A stretch of DNA of 12,120 nt from Candidatus Zixiibacteriota bacterium. GTDB lineage: Bacteria > Zixibacteria > MSB-5A5 > GN15 > FEB-12. The position numbers and the translations under genes are program-made. This document shows, piece after piece, positions 5,400 through 11,475 of the stretch. The notes below the pieces were generated by a model. The model had not been told where the DNA came from, did not search any database, and saw nothing but the letters and a program-made list of their open reading frames with translations. The DNA lies in NCBI GenBank assembly GCA_030642845.1, contig DAOWMZ010000022.1:1-12120 (forward strand), in the 5' to 3' direction. Position 1 is the first letter of the stretch; every line of letters begins with the position of its first letter.

Positions 5400-6263
5400 C
5401 TACTTAAGCTTCTTGTGTTGCATGAGCATCATGTTGTCGATTAGCCTGACTTTGTGAACTCTGACGGCTAACGAACAGATTGTATCTTTTCTTATACTCT
5501 TGACCGATGAAAGGGTGTTAAAGTCAGTAAAAGCTATATACTCAATTTTGGCTGATGGGCAGGTTGCCTTAATAACTGCTTTCATCTCACGCTCGATTAT
5601 GGCTGTTTTCCTCTTTCCGGCTTTTACCATATTTCTGGCGGTTTCGAGTGCATAAAAAAGAGACAGTGCCTCTTTGCGCTGTTCGTCGGTAAAATATGAA
5701 TTGCGGGTAGACATGGCCAGTCCACCACGTTCACGTACTGTTGGTGCAATGATAAATTTTATTGGGTAGCCAAGGTCCTTGGTCATCTGTTTTAATACAA
5801 TCGCCTGCTGGTAATCTTTCATACCAAACAGAACTACATCGGGATGGCAGATATTAAAGAGTTTGCTGACTATTGTGGTTACACCTTTGAAATGTCCGGG
5901 ACGGGATTTCCCTTCGAGAGTTTTGGTTAAATCTTCTACGGTAACATAAGTCTGGAAATCTTCGGGGTAAATTTCTTTGGCATCCGGTGTAAAAACAATA
6001 TCTCCCCCCGCTTTTTTTATCTTCCGCAAATCCCCCTTCATATTATGGGGATATTTTTTGAGATCCTCGTTAGGTGCAAATTGGGTTGGGTTAACAAAAA
6101 TTGAAACAATTACAATGTCTGTATTTTTTTTGGCTCGTTTAATCAGTGAGAGATGCCCTTCGTGAAGAAACCCCATTGTCGGAACGAGGCTTAGCCTCTT
6201 TTTCTTAATAGTTAATTCTCTAACTACTCTTTGCATTGATTTTATTGAGCGGATTCTCTTCAT
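5400..6263 (-). CDS. panC: Pantothenate synthetase PanC
   Basis: PanC joins pantoate and beta-alanine with ATP, through a pantoyl-adenylate, to give pantothenate in the cytosol. It has 287 residues, the usual length. Motifs: the HIGH-type ATP site PTMGFLHEGH (28-37), pantoate-binding SIFVNPTQF (54-62), GKSRPGHFKGV (118-128), FGMKDYQQ (146-153), and a KMSKS-like GLAMSTRN (181-188; usually SSRN). All expected contact residues appear intact. The ATG at 6263 has only a weak upstream purine run. The upstream membrane-protein gene ends 29 bases before it, so the two are probably one transcript. Its partner panD lies 0.74 kb downstream, beyond the Nudix gene. Confidence 0.97.
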   Translation of the reverse strand: MKRIRSIKSMQRVVRELTIKKKRLSLVPTMGFLHEGHLSLIKRAKKNTDIVIVSIFVNPTQFAPNEDLKKYPHNMKGDLRKIKKAGGDIVFTPDAKEIYPEDFQTYVTVEDLTKTLEGKSRPGHFKGVTTIVSKLFNICHPDVVLFGMKDYQQAIVLKQMTKDLGYPIKFIIAPTVRERGGLAMSTRNSYFTDEQRKEALSLFYALETARNMVKAGKRKTAIIEREMKAVIKATCPSAKIEYIAFTDFNTLSSVKSIRKDTICSLAVRVHKVRLIDNMMLMQHKKLK

Positions 6264-6292
6264 AGATATATTATGTCTTTTATATTACAGGA

Positions 6293-7405
6293 TTATTCCT
6301 TTTCAGGTGGGATGTCACCGTTATCTTCAAACAATGGAGATTCATTTGAAATTTTATAATCATCTTTGAGGTATCTTATAATTGTATATGCTCTCGCCTG
6401 TCCGGTGGCAATTATCGAAAAAGCATAACCAATTATACTAACGAATACTAAAAACAACATTCCGGCCATCAGATACCCGGCGGCATCGTTACTGCTTGAA
6501 TATGCCCATTTGTTTAAAGATACTCCCAAATCTATACCGGGAAATACGCTTAGCGTATTTTTTACTAAATCAGATTTTATAGGTAAATGTGAGAGTCCGG
6601 CTTTGATTAGATTCTCAGGCTTATCCCCTGCAGTCAATGATACTGACCATGTTGAAAATTGAATAGCACGATAACAAAAATAGGCATAGACATAACTGCC
6701 CAATTTTGCCACTATCAGCGAATAAGCGGTGTAAGCCACCCATCGGGATGGTTGACGGACAATTGTCGAGAAGGTCATTATAATCGTATTGAATGATTCT
6801 TTCTTTTTCTCTGCCGCTGCCACTGCCGGTAATAATATCAGAGAAATTATTAATACTAAAATAATAAACACGGTGAACAATGCGATAACAAATCCGGGGA
6901 TTATAAATGTCAGGGCATAGATCCATTCACCTATAAATGGAATGCTGGTTATTAAGCCTAAAATGGCATACAAAACTACTATGAATAGTACAAAGAGTAT
7001 AATAGTTAATTCTGATATAAATAGCTGTCCTAATCTTTGGAAACTGAATTTGATAGCCTGACTAATTTTGAAGAACCGGTTGCCTCTAATCTGTTCGATT
7101 TCGATAGCGGAGACTGCAAAGAACCCAAGCATCATTGATAACAAAAACAAAAATATCCCAATAGCATAAATTAGCCCTGCAAAGAAATTGCTGATTTTGA
7201 AAAATGCAAACGGAAGAAGCCCATAGACCGCCCAGTAGGTTTTTAATGGTTCCCCATCGATAGCGAGAGCAAGATAGGTAAACATGGAATAGAGCATCAC
7301 ACCGATACAGAGGAAGAATGTCATAGATAAAATGCGTTTGGCAGAGAGTGCGCAATGCGGTATCGCCAGAATATCTCTGATATTGTAATGCAGGGATTCT
7401 TTCAT
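6293..7405 (-). CDS. Polytopic membrane protein of unknown function
   Basis: The protein has 370 residues with no family I can name. Hydrophobic segments lie at about 28-48, 70-98, 128-153, 160-192 (long enough for two passes), 222-245 and 310-333, giving six or seven membrane helices. There is one polar loop of about 60 residues (about 250-308) between the last two, probably exposed. The ending is charged and hydrophilic (KDDYKISNESPLFEDNGDIPPEKE region, about 347-370). The pattern of a loop containing charged EKKKES after a long helix, and an ARAYTIIRYLKDD stretch right after the last helix, is reminiscent of uncharacterised integral membrane proteins of the DUF4013-like type, but I cannot assign it. 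It precedes panC by 29 bases and is first on the minus-strand side of the divergent intergenic region. The ribosome binding site is weak. Confidence 0.75.
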   Translation of the reverse strand: MKESLHYNIRDILAIPHCALSAKRILSMTFFLCIGVMLYSMFTYLALAIDGEPLKTYWAVYGLLPFAFFKISNFFAGLIYAIGIFLFLLSMMLGFFAVSAIEIEQIRGNRFFKISQAIKFSFQRLGQLFISELTIILFVLFIVVLYAILGLITSIPFIGEWIYALTFIIPGFVIALFTVFIILVLIISLILLPAVAAAEKKKESFNTIIMTFSTIVRQPSRWVAYTAYSLIVAKLGSYVYAYFCYRAIQFSTWSVSLTAGDKPENLIKAGLSHLPIKSDLVKNTLSVFPGIDLGVSLNKWAYSSSNDAAGYLMAGMLFLVFVSIIGYAFSIIATGQARAYTIIRYLKDDYKISNESPLFEDNGDIPPEKE

Positions 7406-7414
7406 GTTATTAAG

Positions 7415-7441
7415 TTCGTAAAATATTGGTAGTTAAGTCAA
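7415..7441 (-). promoter_or_regulatory. Weak candidate promoter for the membrane protein-panC unit
   Basis: Minus strand TTGACT (7441-7436) with TACGAA (7420-7415) after only 15 bases. The -35 is good but the spacing is short and the -10 poor. Other promoters in this window share the same TTGAC -35 core, which is the main support. Confidence 0.25.
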
Positions 7442-7464
7442 GTAATATTAGTGGAGTCTCAGTA

Positions 7465-7504
7465 GGGTGGGTCCGTCTTCGGACCCGCCACACACCTTGT
7501 GTGT
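7465..7504. repeat. Tandem pair of hairpins (GGGTCCG type and ACACAC type)
   Basis: GGGTCCG (7469-7475), loop TCTT, CGGACCC (7480-7486) is a perfect 7-bp stem that extends outward by a G-U and two G-C pairs. It is followed directly by ACACAC (7490-7495), loop CTT, GTGTGT (7499-7504). The layout looks like an intergenic palindromic repeat unit rather than a terminator. Confidence 0.6.
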
Positions 7505-7513
7505 TTATGGAAT

Positions 7514-7543
7514 GGCGGTTTGCTTAGGTGGCTGCCTTTTTTT
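7514..7543 (+). terminator. Terminator-like hairpin with a seven-T run
   Basis: GGCGGT (7514-7519) pairs with GCTGCC (7531-7536) using two G-U pairs over an 11-base loop, then T x7 (7537-7543). It has the form of a plus-strand intrinsic terminator, but no plus-strand gene ends here. It may shield nuo from read-through or be part of the repeat block. Confidence 0.3.
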
Positions 7544-7550
7544 GTATATA

Positions 7551-7637
7551 ACACACTAAGTGTGTCATTCCCGACTTGATCGGGAATCCAGGCTAATTAA
7601 AGACAACCTGGATACCCGATTTCTCGGGTATGACACA
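7551..7637. repeat. Compound inverted repeat, REP/MITE-like
   Basis: The left arm TGTGTCATTCCCGA-loop-TCGGGAATCCAGG (7561-7592) and the right arm CCTGGATACCCGA-loop-TCGGGTATGACACA (7607-7637) are near-perfect reverse complements around a 14-base spacer. Each arm is itself a hairpin (ATTCCCGA/TCGGGAAT and ATACCCGA/TCGGGTAT), with compensating T/A changes inside each. A further ACACACT/AGTGTGT dyad (7551-7565) adjoins the left side. GTCATTCCCGN-GGGAATCCAG-type elements are common non-coding bacterial repeats. No transposase is seen, so any mobilising enzyme would act in trans. Confidence 0.75.
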
Positions 7638-7663
7638 GACATAGCCTGATCTATTTTATATAG

Positions 7664-7729
7664 GGGTAGATGTGGGCATTTGCCACCCACAATATTATTT
7701 GTCAGGAGGACAGGCCTCCTGACCTACCC
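7664..7729. repeat. Three-way-junction palindromic repeat
   Basis: The outer stem GGGTAG (7664-7669) with CTACCC (7724-7729) encloses two hairpins: TGTGGG (7671-7676) with CCCACA (7686-7691), and GTCAGGAGG (7701-7709) with CCTCCTGAC (7715-7723). The stems are perfect. The fold is cloverleaf-like but lacks tRNA features (no acceptor/CCA geometry, no T-loop GTTCRA, no anticodon arm). It is most likely an intergenic repeat of the same family as 420-450. Confidence 0.65.
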
Positions 7730-7875
7730 GAGATACTGAAACTCAAGTGGTGGGCTATCGAAACCTTACATTTTCCACTATTTAATGTGATTCTTCACCA
7801 AATAACCTCAAAAATTCCACCCTTCCTGTTGTCACTAAACAACTTCCAATACAGAAAATATTTATTAATTTATCC

Positions 7876-7904
7876 TTGACAAAACTCTGAAACAATGTTT
7901 CTTG
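7876..7904 (+). promoter_or_regulatory. Candidate nuo promoter with a consensus -35 only
   Basis: A perfect TTGACA lies at 7876-7881, but the hexamer 17 bases later (7899-7904, TTCTTG) is a poor -10. If used, the promoter would be activator-dependent or read by another sigma factor. Transcription would start near 7911, leaving a leader of about 60 bases that contains the TGTGA-N6-TCACA dyad. Confidence 0.3.
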
Positions 7905-7917
7905 TGCTTCCATAGTA

Positions 7918-7933
7918 TGTGAAAACAGTCACA
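7918..7933. promoter_or_regulatory. TGTGA-N6-TCACA dyad, CRP/FNR-family type
   Basis: TGTGA (7918-7922), six bases, TCACA (7929-7933) exactly matches the core of the CRP consensus half-sites. Its centre lies 47 bases before the nuoA ATG. The flanks are not symmetric beyond the core. If the TTGACA promoter is right, the site lies downstream of the start and would favour repression. Confidence 0.45.
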
Positions 7934-7972
7934 AAGGTGTGGCTATAGTAGAATATGGAAGGTGCGGTAGGA

Positions 7973-8326
7973 ATGACGGAGTATTTGTCAGTTGCATTTT
8001 TTATTATTGCCGGCACCGGCATAGTTCTTTTTACATTCTTTTTGGCGAGATTGATTCGCCCTCATAATCCCTACAAAGAAAAAAGTATGCCCTATGAATG
8101 CGCCGAAGATCCGGTTGGTGATTCATGGATAAAGTTTAATAATAGATTTTATATTTTTGCCCTAATGTTCGTAATATTTGATGTGGAAGTAGTTTTTCTG
8201 TTTCCATGGGCTGTGGCATTCGGCGAGTTAGGTCTGTTTGCCCTGGTTGAAATGGTGATATTTATTTTAATCCTGTTTTTTGGCCTTTTCTATGCCTGGA
8301 AAAAAGGAGTGCTCAAATGGGTCTGA
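7973..8326 (+). CDS. nuoA: NADH-quinone oxidoreductase subunit A
   Basis: NuoA is a small membrane subunit of complex I at the junction between the peripheral arm and the proton-pumping arm. It has 117 residues from ATG 7973, which has GGAAGGTG eight bases upstream. An in-frame ATG at 7955 has no such site. There are three membrane helices (about 5-28, 58-80, 86-108). The family's conserved loop is present as [14 protein letters not shown] (39-52; the residue after Cys is usually Gly, here Ala), followed by [19 protein letters not shown] (62-80) with the conserved Asp-Val-Glu. It is the first gene of the operon. Its last 10 bases overlap nuoB, which signals coupling. Confidence 0.95.
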   Translation: MTEYLSVAFFIIAGTGIVLFTFFLARLIRPHNPYKEKSMPYECAEDPVGDSWIKFNNRFYIFALMFVIFDVEVVFLFPWAVAFGELGLFALVEMVIFILILFFGLFYAWKKGVLKWV

Positions 8327-8829
8327 TCAAAAAAGTACCGGTTTACACCGAAAAAATCCCCGGGGGAGCATTCGTACTGACATCATTAGAAACTGTTTTG
8401 AATCAAGGTCGGGCAAAATCTCTGTGGTATCTGTTATTTGGAACCGCTTGCTGTGCTATTGAACTTATGTGCACCGGAGCTTCCAGATATGATTTCGATC
8501 GTCTTGGGATGATTTTCCGAGCTACACCTCGTCAATCAGACCTGATTTTAGTCGCAGGAACAATTACCAAAAAAATGGCTCCTCGTTTAAGACGACTTTA
8601 TGACCAGATGTCTGAACCGAGATATGTTATAGCGATGGGTGGCTGTACTATCAATGGCGGTCCTTTTTATTATGATAGTTATGCAGTAGAAAAGGGGATA
8701 GATCATATTATCCCTGTTGATATTTATATACCAGGATGCCCTCCTCGTCCAGAATCTTTAATGGAGGGCTGTATTCATTTACAGGAAAAAATAAAAAAAC
8801 AGAAACTCCTCGACTGGCAGGAAAAGTAG
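8317..8829 (+). CDS. nuoB: NADH-quinone oxidoreductase subunit B
   Basis: NuoB is the peripheral-arm subunit that holds the terminal N2 [4Fe-4S] cluster donating electrons to quinone. It has 170 residues. The cluster ligands are in place: [10 protein letters not shown] (Cys45, Cys46), MGGCTINGG (Cys110) and [10 protein letters not shown] (Cys141). [19 protein letters not shown] (about 59-77) is the conserved quinone-side segment. The ATG overlaps the end of nuoA, with GGAG seven bases upstream. The CTINGG stretch differs slightly from the common CA(N/S)(S/G)GG form, but the Cys and following Gly pair are kept. Confidence 0.97.
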   Translation: MGLIKKVPVYTEKIPGGAFVLTSLETVLNQGRAKSLWYLLFGTACCAIELMCTGASRYDFDRLGMIFRATPRQSDLILVAGTITKKMAPRLRRLYDQMSEPRYVIAMGGCTINGGPFYYDSYAVEKGIDHIIPVDIYIPGCPPRPESLMEGCIHLQEKIKKQKLLDWQEK

Positions 8830-8830
8830 C

Positions 8831-9301
8831 GTGACCCGACAGGAATTAGCATCTTACATCGTTGAGAAATATGGAGATCTGATGAAACCGCTTGAAAGCG
8901 GAAAATATGATCCTCTTTTTGTAGTCGAGGTTGATAAGCTGGTTGATATTGCTCAGAAACTCAAAGATGATGAGAATCTCAAATTTGATTATTTCTGCAA
9001 TTTATGTGGGGTTGATACTAATGAAAATTTTGAAGCAGTATATAATGTAGCCTCTATTACTAAGAATCTTCGTTTGGATTTTAAGGTTATTCTCCCGTAT
9101 GACAAAGCAGAAGTTGAATCTTTGCAGTCTGTCTGGCCGGCAATTGGCTGGTATGAACGGGAGATGTGGGAACTATACGGTATTAATGTGAAAAATCATG
9201 GTAACTTGACCAGATTTCTTTTGCCTGATGATTGGGATCAGGGATTTCCAATGCGTAAAAACTGGGATGCCCCTGATTTTAAGAGGATGCCGGAGAAATA
9301 A
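8831..9301 (+). CDS. nuoC: NADH-quinone oxidoreductase subunit C
   Basis: NuoC is the 30-kDa-type peripheral-arm subunit that binds NuoD and stabilises the connection module. It has 156 residues, starting with GTG one base after the nuoB stop, with AGGAA seven bases upstream. The family signature WYEREMWELYGI (107-118) and TRFLLPDDWDQGFPMRKNW (127-145) are clear. It is separate from nuoD, unlike the NuoCD fusion of enterobacteria. It shares no further known motif and has no cofactor site, as expected. Confidence 0.95.
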   Translation: MTRQELASYIVEKYGDLMKPLESGKYDPLFVVEVDKLVDIAQKLKDDENLKFDYFCNLCGVDTNENFEAVYNVASITKNLRLDFKVILPYDKAEVESLQSVWPAIGWYEREMWELYGINVKNHGNLTRFLLPDDWDQGFPMRKNWDAPDFKRMPEK

Positions 9302-9302
9302 G

Positions 9303-10409
9303 ATGGCTGATTTGCGGACAGAAGAATTTGTTGTCAATATGGGACCACAACACCCATCAACTCATGGGGTGTGTCGTCTTGTCCTGACAATGGATGGCGA
9401 GAAGGTCGTTAAGATTGAACCGGTAATTGGGTATCTTCACCGCGCCATTGAAAAAGTCTGCGAAAATCGCACATACATGCAGTGCATTCCTATACTGGAT
9501 CGTTTTGAATATGTAACATCCATGTCTTGTAATTATGTCTTCTCGTTAGCTACCGAACGTATTGCTGAAATGGAAGTTCCTGAACGTGCGGAGTATCTTC
9601 GGGTTATAATGCTCGAGCTTAATCGTATTGCGTCTCATTTGCTTTTCTATGGTGTGACCGCTATGGATATCGGGGCATTGACACCTTTCCTGTATGGGTT
9701 GCGGGAACGTGAATTGATCATTGATCTGTTCGAGATGACCTGCGGACAACGGTTGACCTATAATTATATTCGTATCGGTGGTGTTTCCAGAGATATTCCA
9801 AAAGAATTTGAACCAAAATGCCGTGAAGCTATTAAAATAATTAGTGAGAAAATGGCTGACTATGAAGGTCTTCTTAATGAAAACCCGATCTGGCTGAAAA
9901 GAACCAAAGGGGTTGCGGTTCTTCCAAAAGAATTGGCAATTGCTTACGGCGTGTCCGGACCGGTGCTAAGAGCATCGGGGGTGCAGTACGATCTTCGCAA
10001 AAATGATCCTTACTGTATTTATGATAGATTTGATTTTGATATCCCTGTTGGTCAAAACGGTGACTGTTTTGATAGATACATGCTTCGTCTGAATGAAATC
10101 AGGGAATCAATAAAAATAATAACGCAGGCATTGGATGGGTTACCTGAAGGGGATATTAAGAATAAAAAGTCAAGGATGACATACAAAGCACCTGCCGGTG
10201 AAACATATACACGTATTGAAAATTCCCGTGGTGAAATGGGTATTTATCTTATTTCTGATGGTGGGAAAAAACCACTTAGAGTAAAAGCCAAAGGAGCATC
10301 ATTTAATCATATCCAGGTATTGCCGCATTTTGGTACCAATATGTTTATTGCCGATTTGGTCGCTAACTTTGCTACCTTGGATGTAATTATGCCTGAGGTG
10401 GATCGATGA
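9303..10409 (+). CDS. nuoD: NADH-quinone oxidoreductase subunit D
   Basis: NuoD is the 49-kDa-type subunit, descended from NiFe-hydrogenase large subunits, that forms the quinone pocket with NuoB. It has 368 residues from ATG 9303 (one base after the nuoC stop, GGAG seven bases upstream). Motifs: NMGPQHPSTHG (12-22) with the quinone-site histidine, GYLHRAIEK (43-51, usually GYLHRG), the DRFEYV tyrosine region, SHLLFYGVTAMDIGALTPF, RIGGVSRD, and SGPVLRASGVQYDLR. The ending is PEVDR. No Ni-binding CxxC pairs are present, which separates it from true hydrogenases. It overlaps nuoH by four bases (ATGA). The usual next genes nuoE, nuoF and nuoG are absent at this place. Confidence 0.97.
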   Translation: MADLRTEEFVVNMGPQHPSTHGVCRLVLTMDGEKVVKIEPVIGYLHRAIEKVCENRTYMQCIPILDRFEYVTSMSCNYVFSLATERIAEMEVPERAEYLRVIMLELNRIASHLLFYGVTAMDIGALTPFLYGLRERELIIDLFEMTCGQRLTYNYIRIGGVSRDIPKEFEPKCREAIKIISEKMADYEGLLNENPIWLKRTKGVAVLPKELAIAYGVSGPVLRASGVQYDLRKNDPYCIYDRFDFDIPVGQNGDCFDRYMLRLNEIRESIKIITQALDGLPEGDIKNKKSRMTYKAPAGETYTRIENSRGEMGIYLISDGGKKPLRVKAKGASFNHIQVLPHFGTNMFIADLVANFATLDVIMPEVDR

Positions 10410-11473
10410 TCTGGCCGATTGCGACATTAGAATTAGCTCCGCTGTTTAGCTGGTTGAGAGGATTGCTGGTTGATCTGGGTCTGTCCGAAGTATGGGTAAC
10501 ATCGATCAGTTATCTTGCTCTTGGTGCTATTATTTTTGGAGTATTGGCATTATTAGCTCTTTTTTTAGTATGGTGGGAGCGTAAAATTGCCGCTCATATT
10601 CAACAGCGATTTGGACCCATGCGTCATGGCTGGCATGGCTGGTACCAGACATTAATGGATGCTCTCAAACTTCTTCAGAAAGAGGACGTTGTAATTGAAT
10701 CTCGCGATAAAGTCGTTTTCTTCTGGGCTCCGGTGCTCTGTTTTATGGCTGCCTTTTTAGCGTATGTAGTTATGCCCTGGGGTGAGAATCTTATTGTAGC
10801 GGATCTCAATATCGGAATTCTCTATATAATGGCAATAACTACTTTTACTGTAATCTCATTGGTTATGGCAGGATGGGGATCGAATAATAAATACGCCCTT
10901 TTAGGCGGTATGCGATCGGCAGCTCAGGTTGTTAGCTATGAAATTCCAATGGTAGTTTCTGTTTTAACTATTATCGTTTTTGTCGGATCGCTCTCAATGG
11001 TTGATATTGTAAAAGCACAATCGGGTTTGATGTTTAACTGGTTTATTTTTAAAGTTCCTTTTGGTCCGATTGCTTTTATTACATATATAATTGCTGCCAC
11101 CGCCGAAGCCAACCGTACTCCATTTGATATACCGGAAGCAGAACAGGAACTGGTGGCTGGCTATAATGTTGAATACTCCGGAATGAAATTCGCCATGTTC
11201 TTTTTAGCTGAGTTTATCAATCTGTTTACAGTCTCAGCAGTTGCGACAACATTGTTCCTGGGCGGATGGAACGGTTGGGAATTTATCCCTTCGTGGGGCT
11301 GGTTCCTTATTAAAACACTCGGAGTGGTTTTATTGCTTATGTTGTTCCGTTGGACCTATCCTCGTTTGAGAGTGGATCAATTAATGGAATTTGCCTGGAA
11401 GTTTCTTATCCCGTTGACATTTGCCAATTTGATATTGGGTGGGATAATTAAATATTTAGGATGGCACTGGTAA
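10406..11473 (+). CDS. nuoH: NADH-quinone oxidoreductase subunit H
   Basis: NuoH is the membrane subunit that forms the quinone entrance and the first proton-channel half. It has 355 residues with about eight membrane helices. Signatures: ERKIAAHIQQRFGP (58-71), LLGGMRSAAQVVSYEIP (165-181), the charged loop ANRTPFDIPEAEQELVAGY (235-253) with EYSGM, and RWTYPRLRVDQLME (325-338). The ATG overlaps the nuoD stop as ATGA. It follows nuoD directly, where nuoE/F/G normally stand. Confidence 0.97.
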   Translation: MIWPIATLELAPLFSWLRGLLVDLGLSEVWVTSISYLALGAIIFGVLALLALFLVWWERKIAAHIQQRFGPMRHGWHGWYQTLMDALKLLQKEDVVIESRDKVVFFWAPVLCFMAAFLAYVVMPWGENLIVADLNIGILYIMAITTFTVISLVMAGWGSNNKYALLGGMRSAAQVVSYEIPMVVSVLTIIVFVGSLSMVDIVKAQSGLMFNWFIFKVPFGPIAFITYIIAATAEANRTPFDIPEAEQELVAGYNVEYSGMKFAMFFLAEFINLFTVSAVATTLFLGGWNGWEFIPSWGWFLIKTLGVVLLLMLFRWTYPRLRVDQLMEFAWKFLIPLTFANLILGGIIKYLGWHW

Positions 11474-11475
11474 GA

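Larger units (their letters stand above)
7406..7972. other. Divergent intergenic region with stem-loop repeats and the nuo control region
   Basis: These 567 bases separate the minus-strand membrane-protein/panC unit from the nuo operon. Bases about 7465-7543 hold two adjacent hairpins and a T-run, 7551-7637 a compound inverted repeat, and 7664-7729 a three-way-junction palindrome. Bases about 7740-7972 are non-repetitive, AT-rich, and hold candidate control sites for nuo. A 69-codon plus-strand ORF at 7670-7879 crosses repeat sequence and has no family features, so I do not call it a gene. Confidence 0.75.

Noticed and set aside
7664..7729. Possible tRNA because of the cloverleaf-like fold
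   Set aside because: There is no 7-bp acceptor stem, no T-loop or D-loop consensus and no anticodon arm; only three stems in a repeat-like arrangement.
7465..7729. CRISPR array
   Set aside because: The palindromes differ from one another, and there are no equal-length direct repeats with unique spacers.
7670..7879. 69-codon plus-strand ORF in the intergenic region
   Set aside because: It starts inside the three-way-junction repeat, lacks family features and a good ribosome binding site, and ends at the candidate nuo promoter.
7944..7954. TATAGTAGAAT as the nuo -10
   Set aside because: No -35-like hexamer lies 16-18 bases upstream, and transcription would start only about 12-17 bases before nuoA.
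9228..9302. Longer nuoD start inside nuoC
   Set aside because: The ATG at 9303 has GGAG at good spacing, and the NuoD family sequence begins right there; the upstream part is out-of-frame nuoC.
9303..10409. NiFe-hydrogenase large subunit instead of NuoD
   Set aside because: The Ni-binding CxxC pairs are missing, while all NuoD quinone-site signatures and the nuoC/nuoH neighbours are present.
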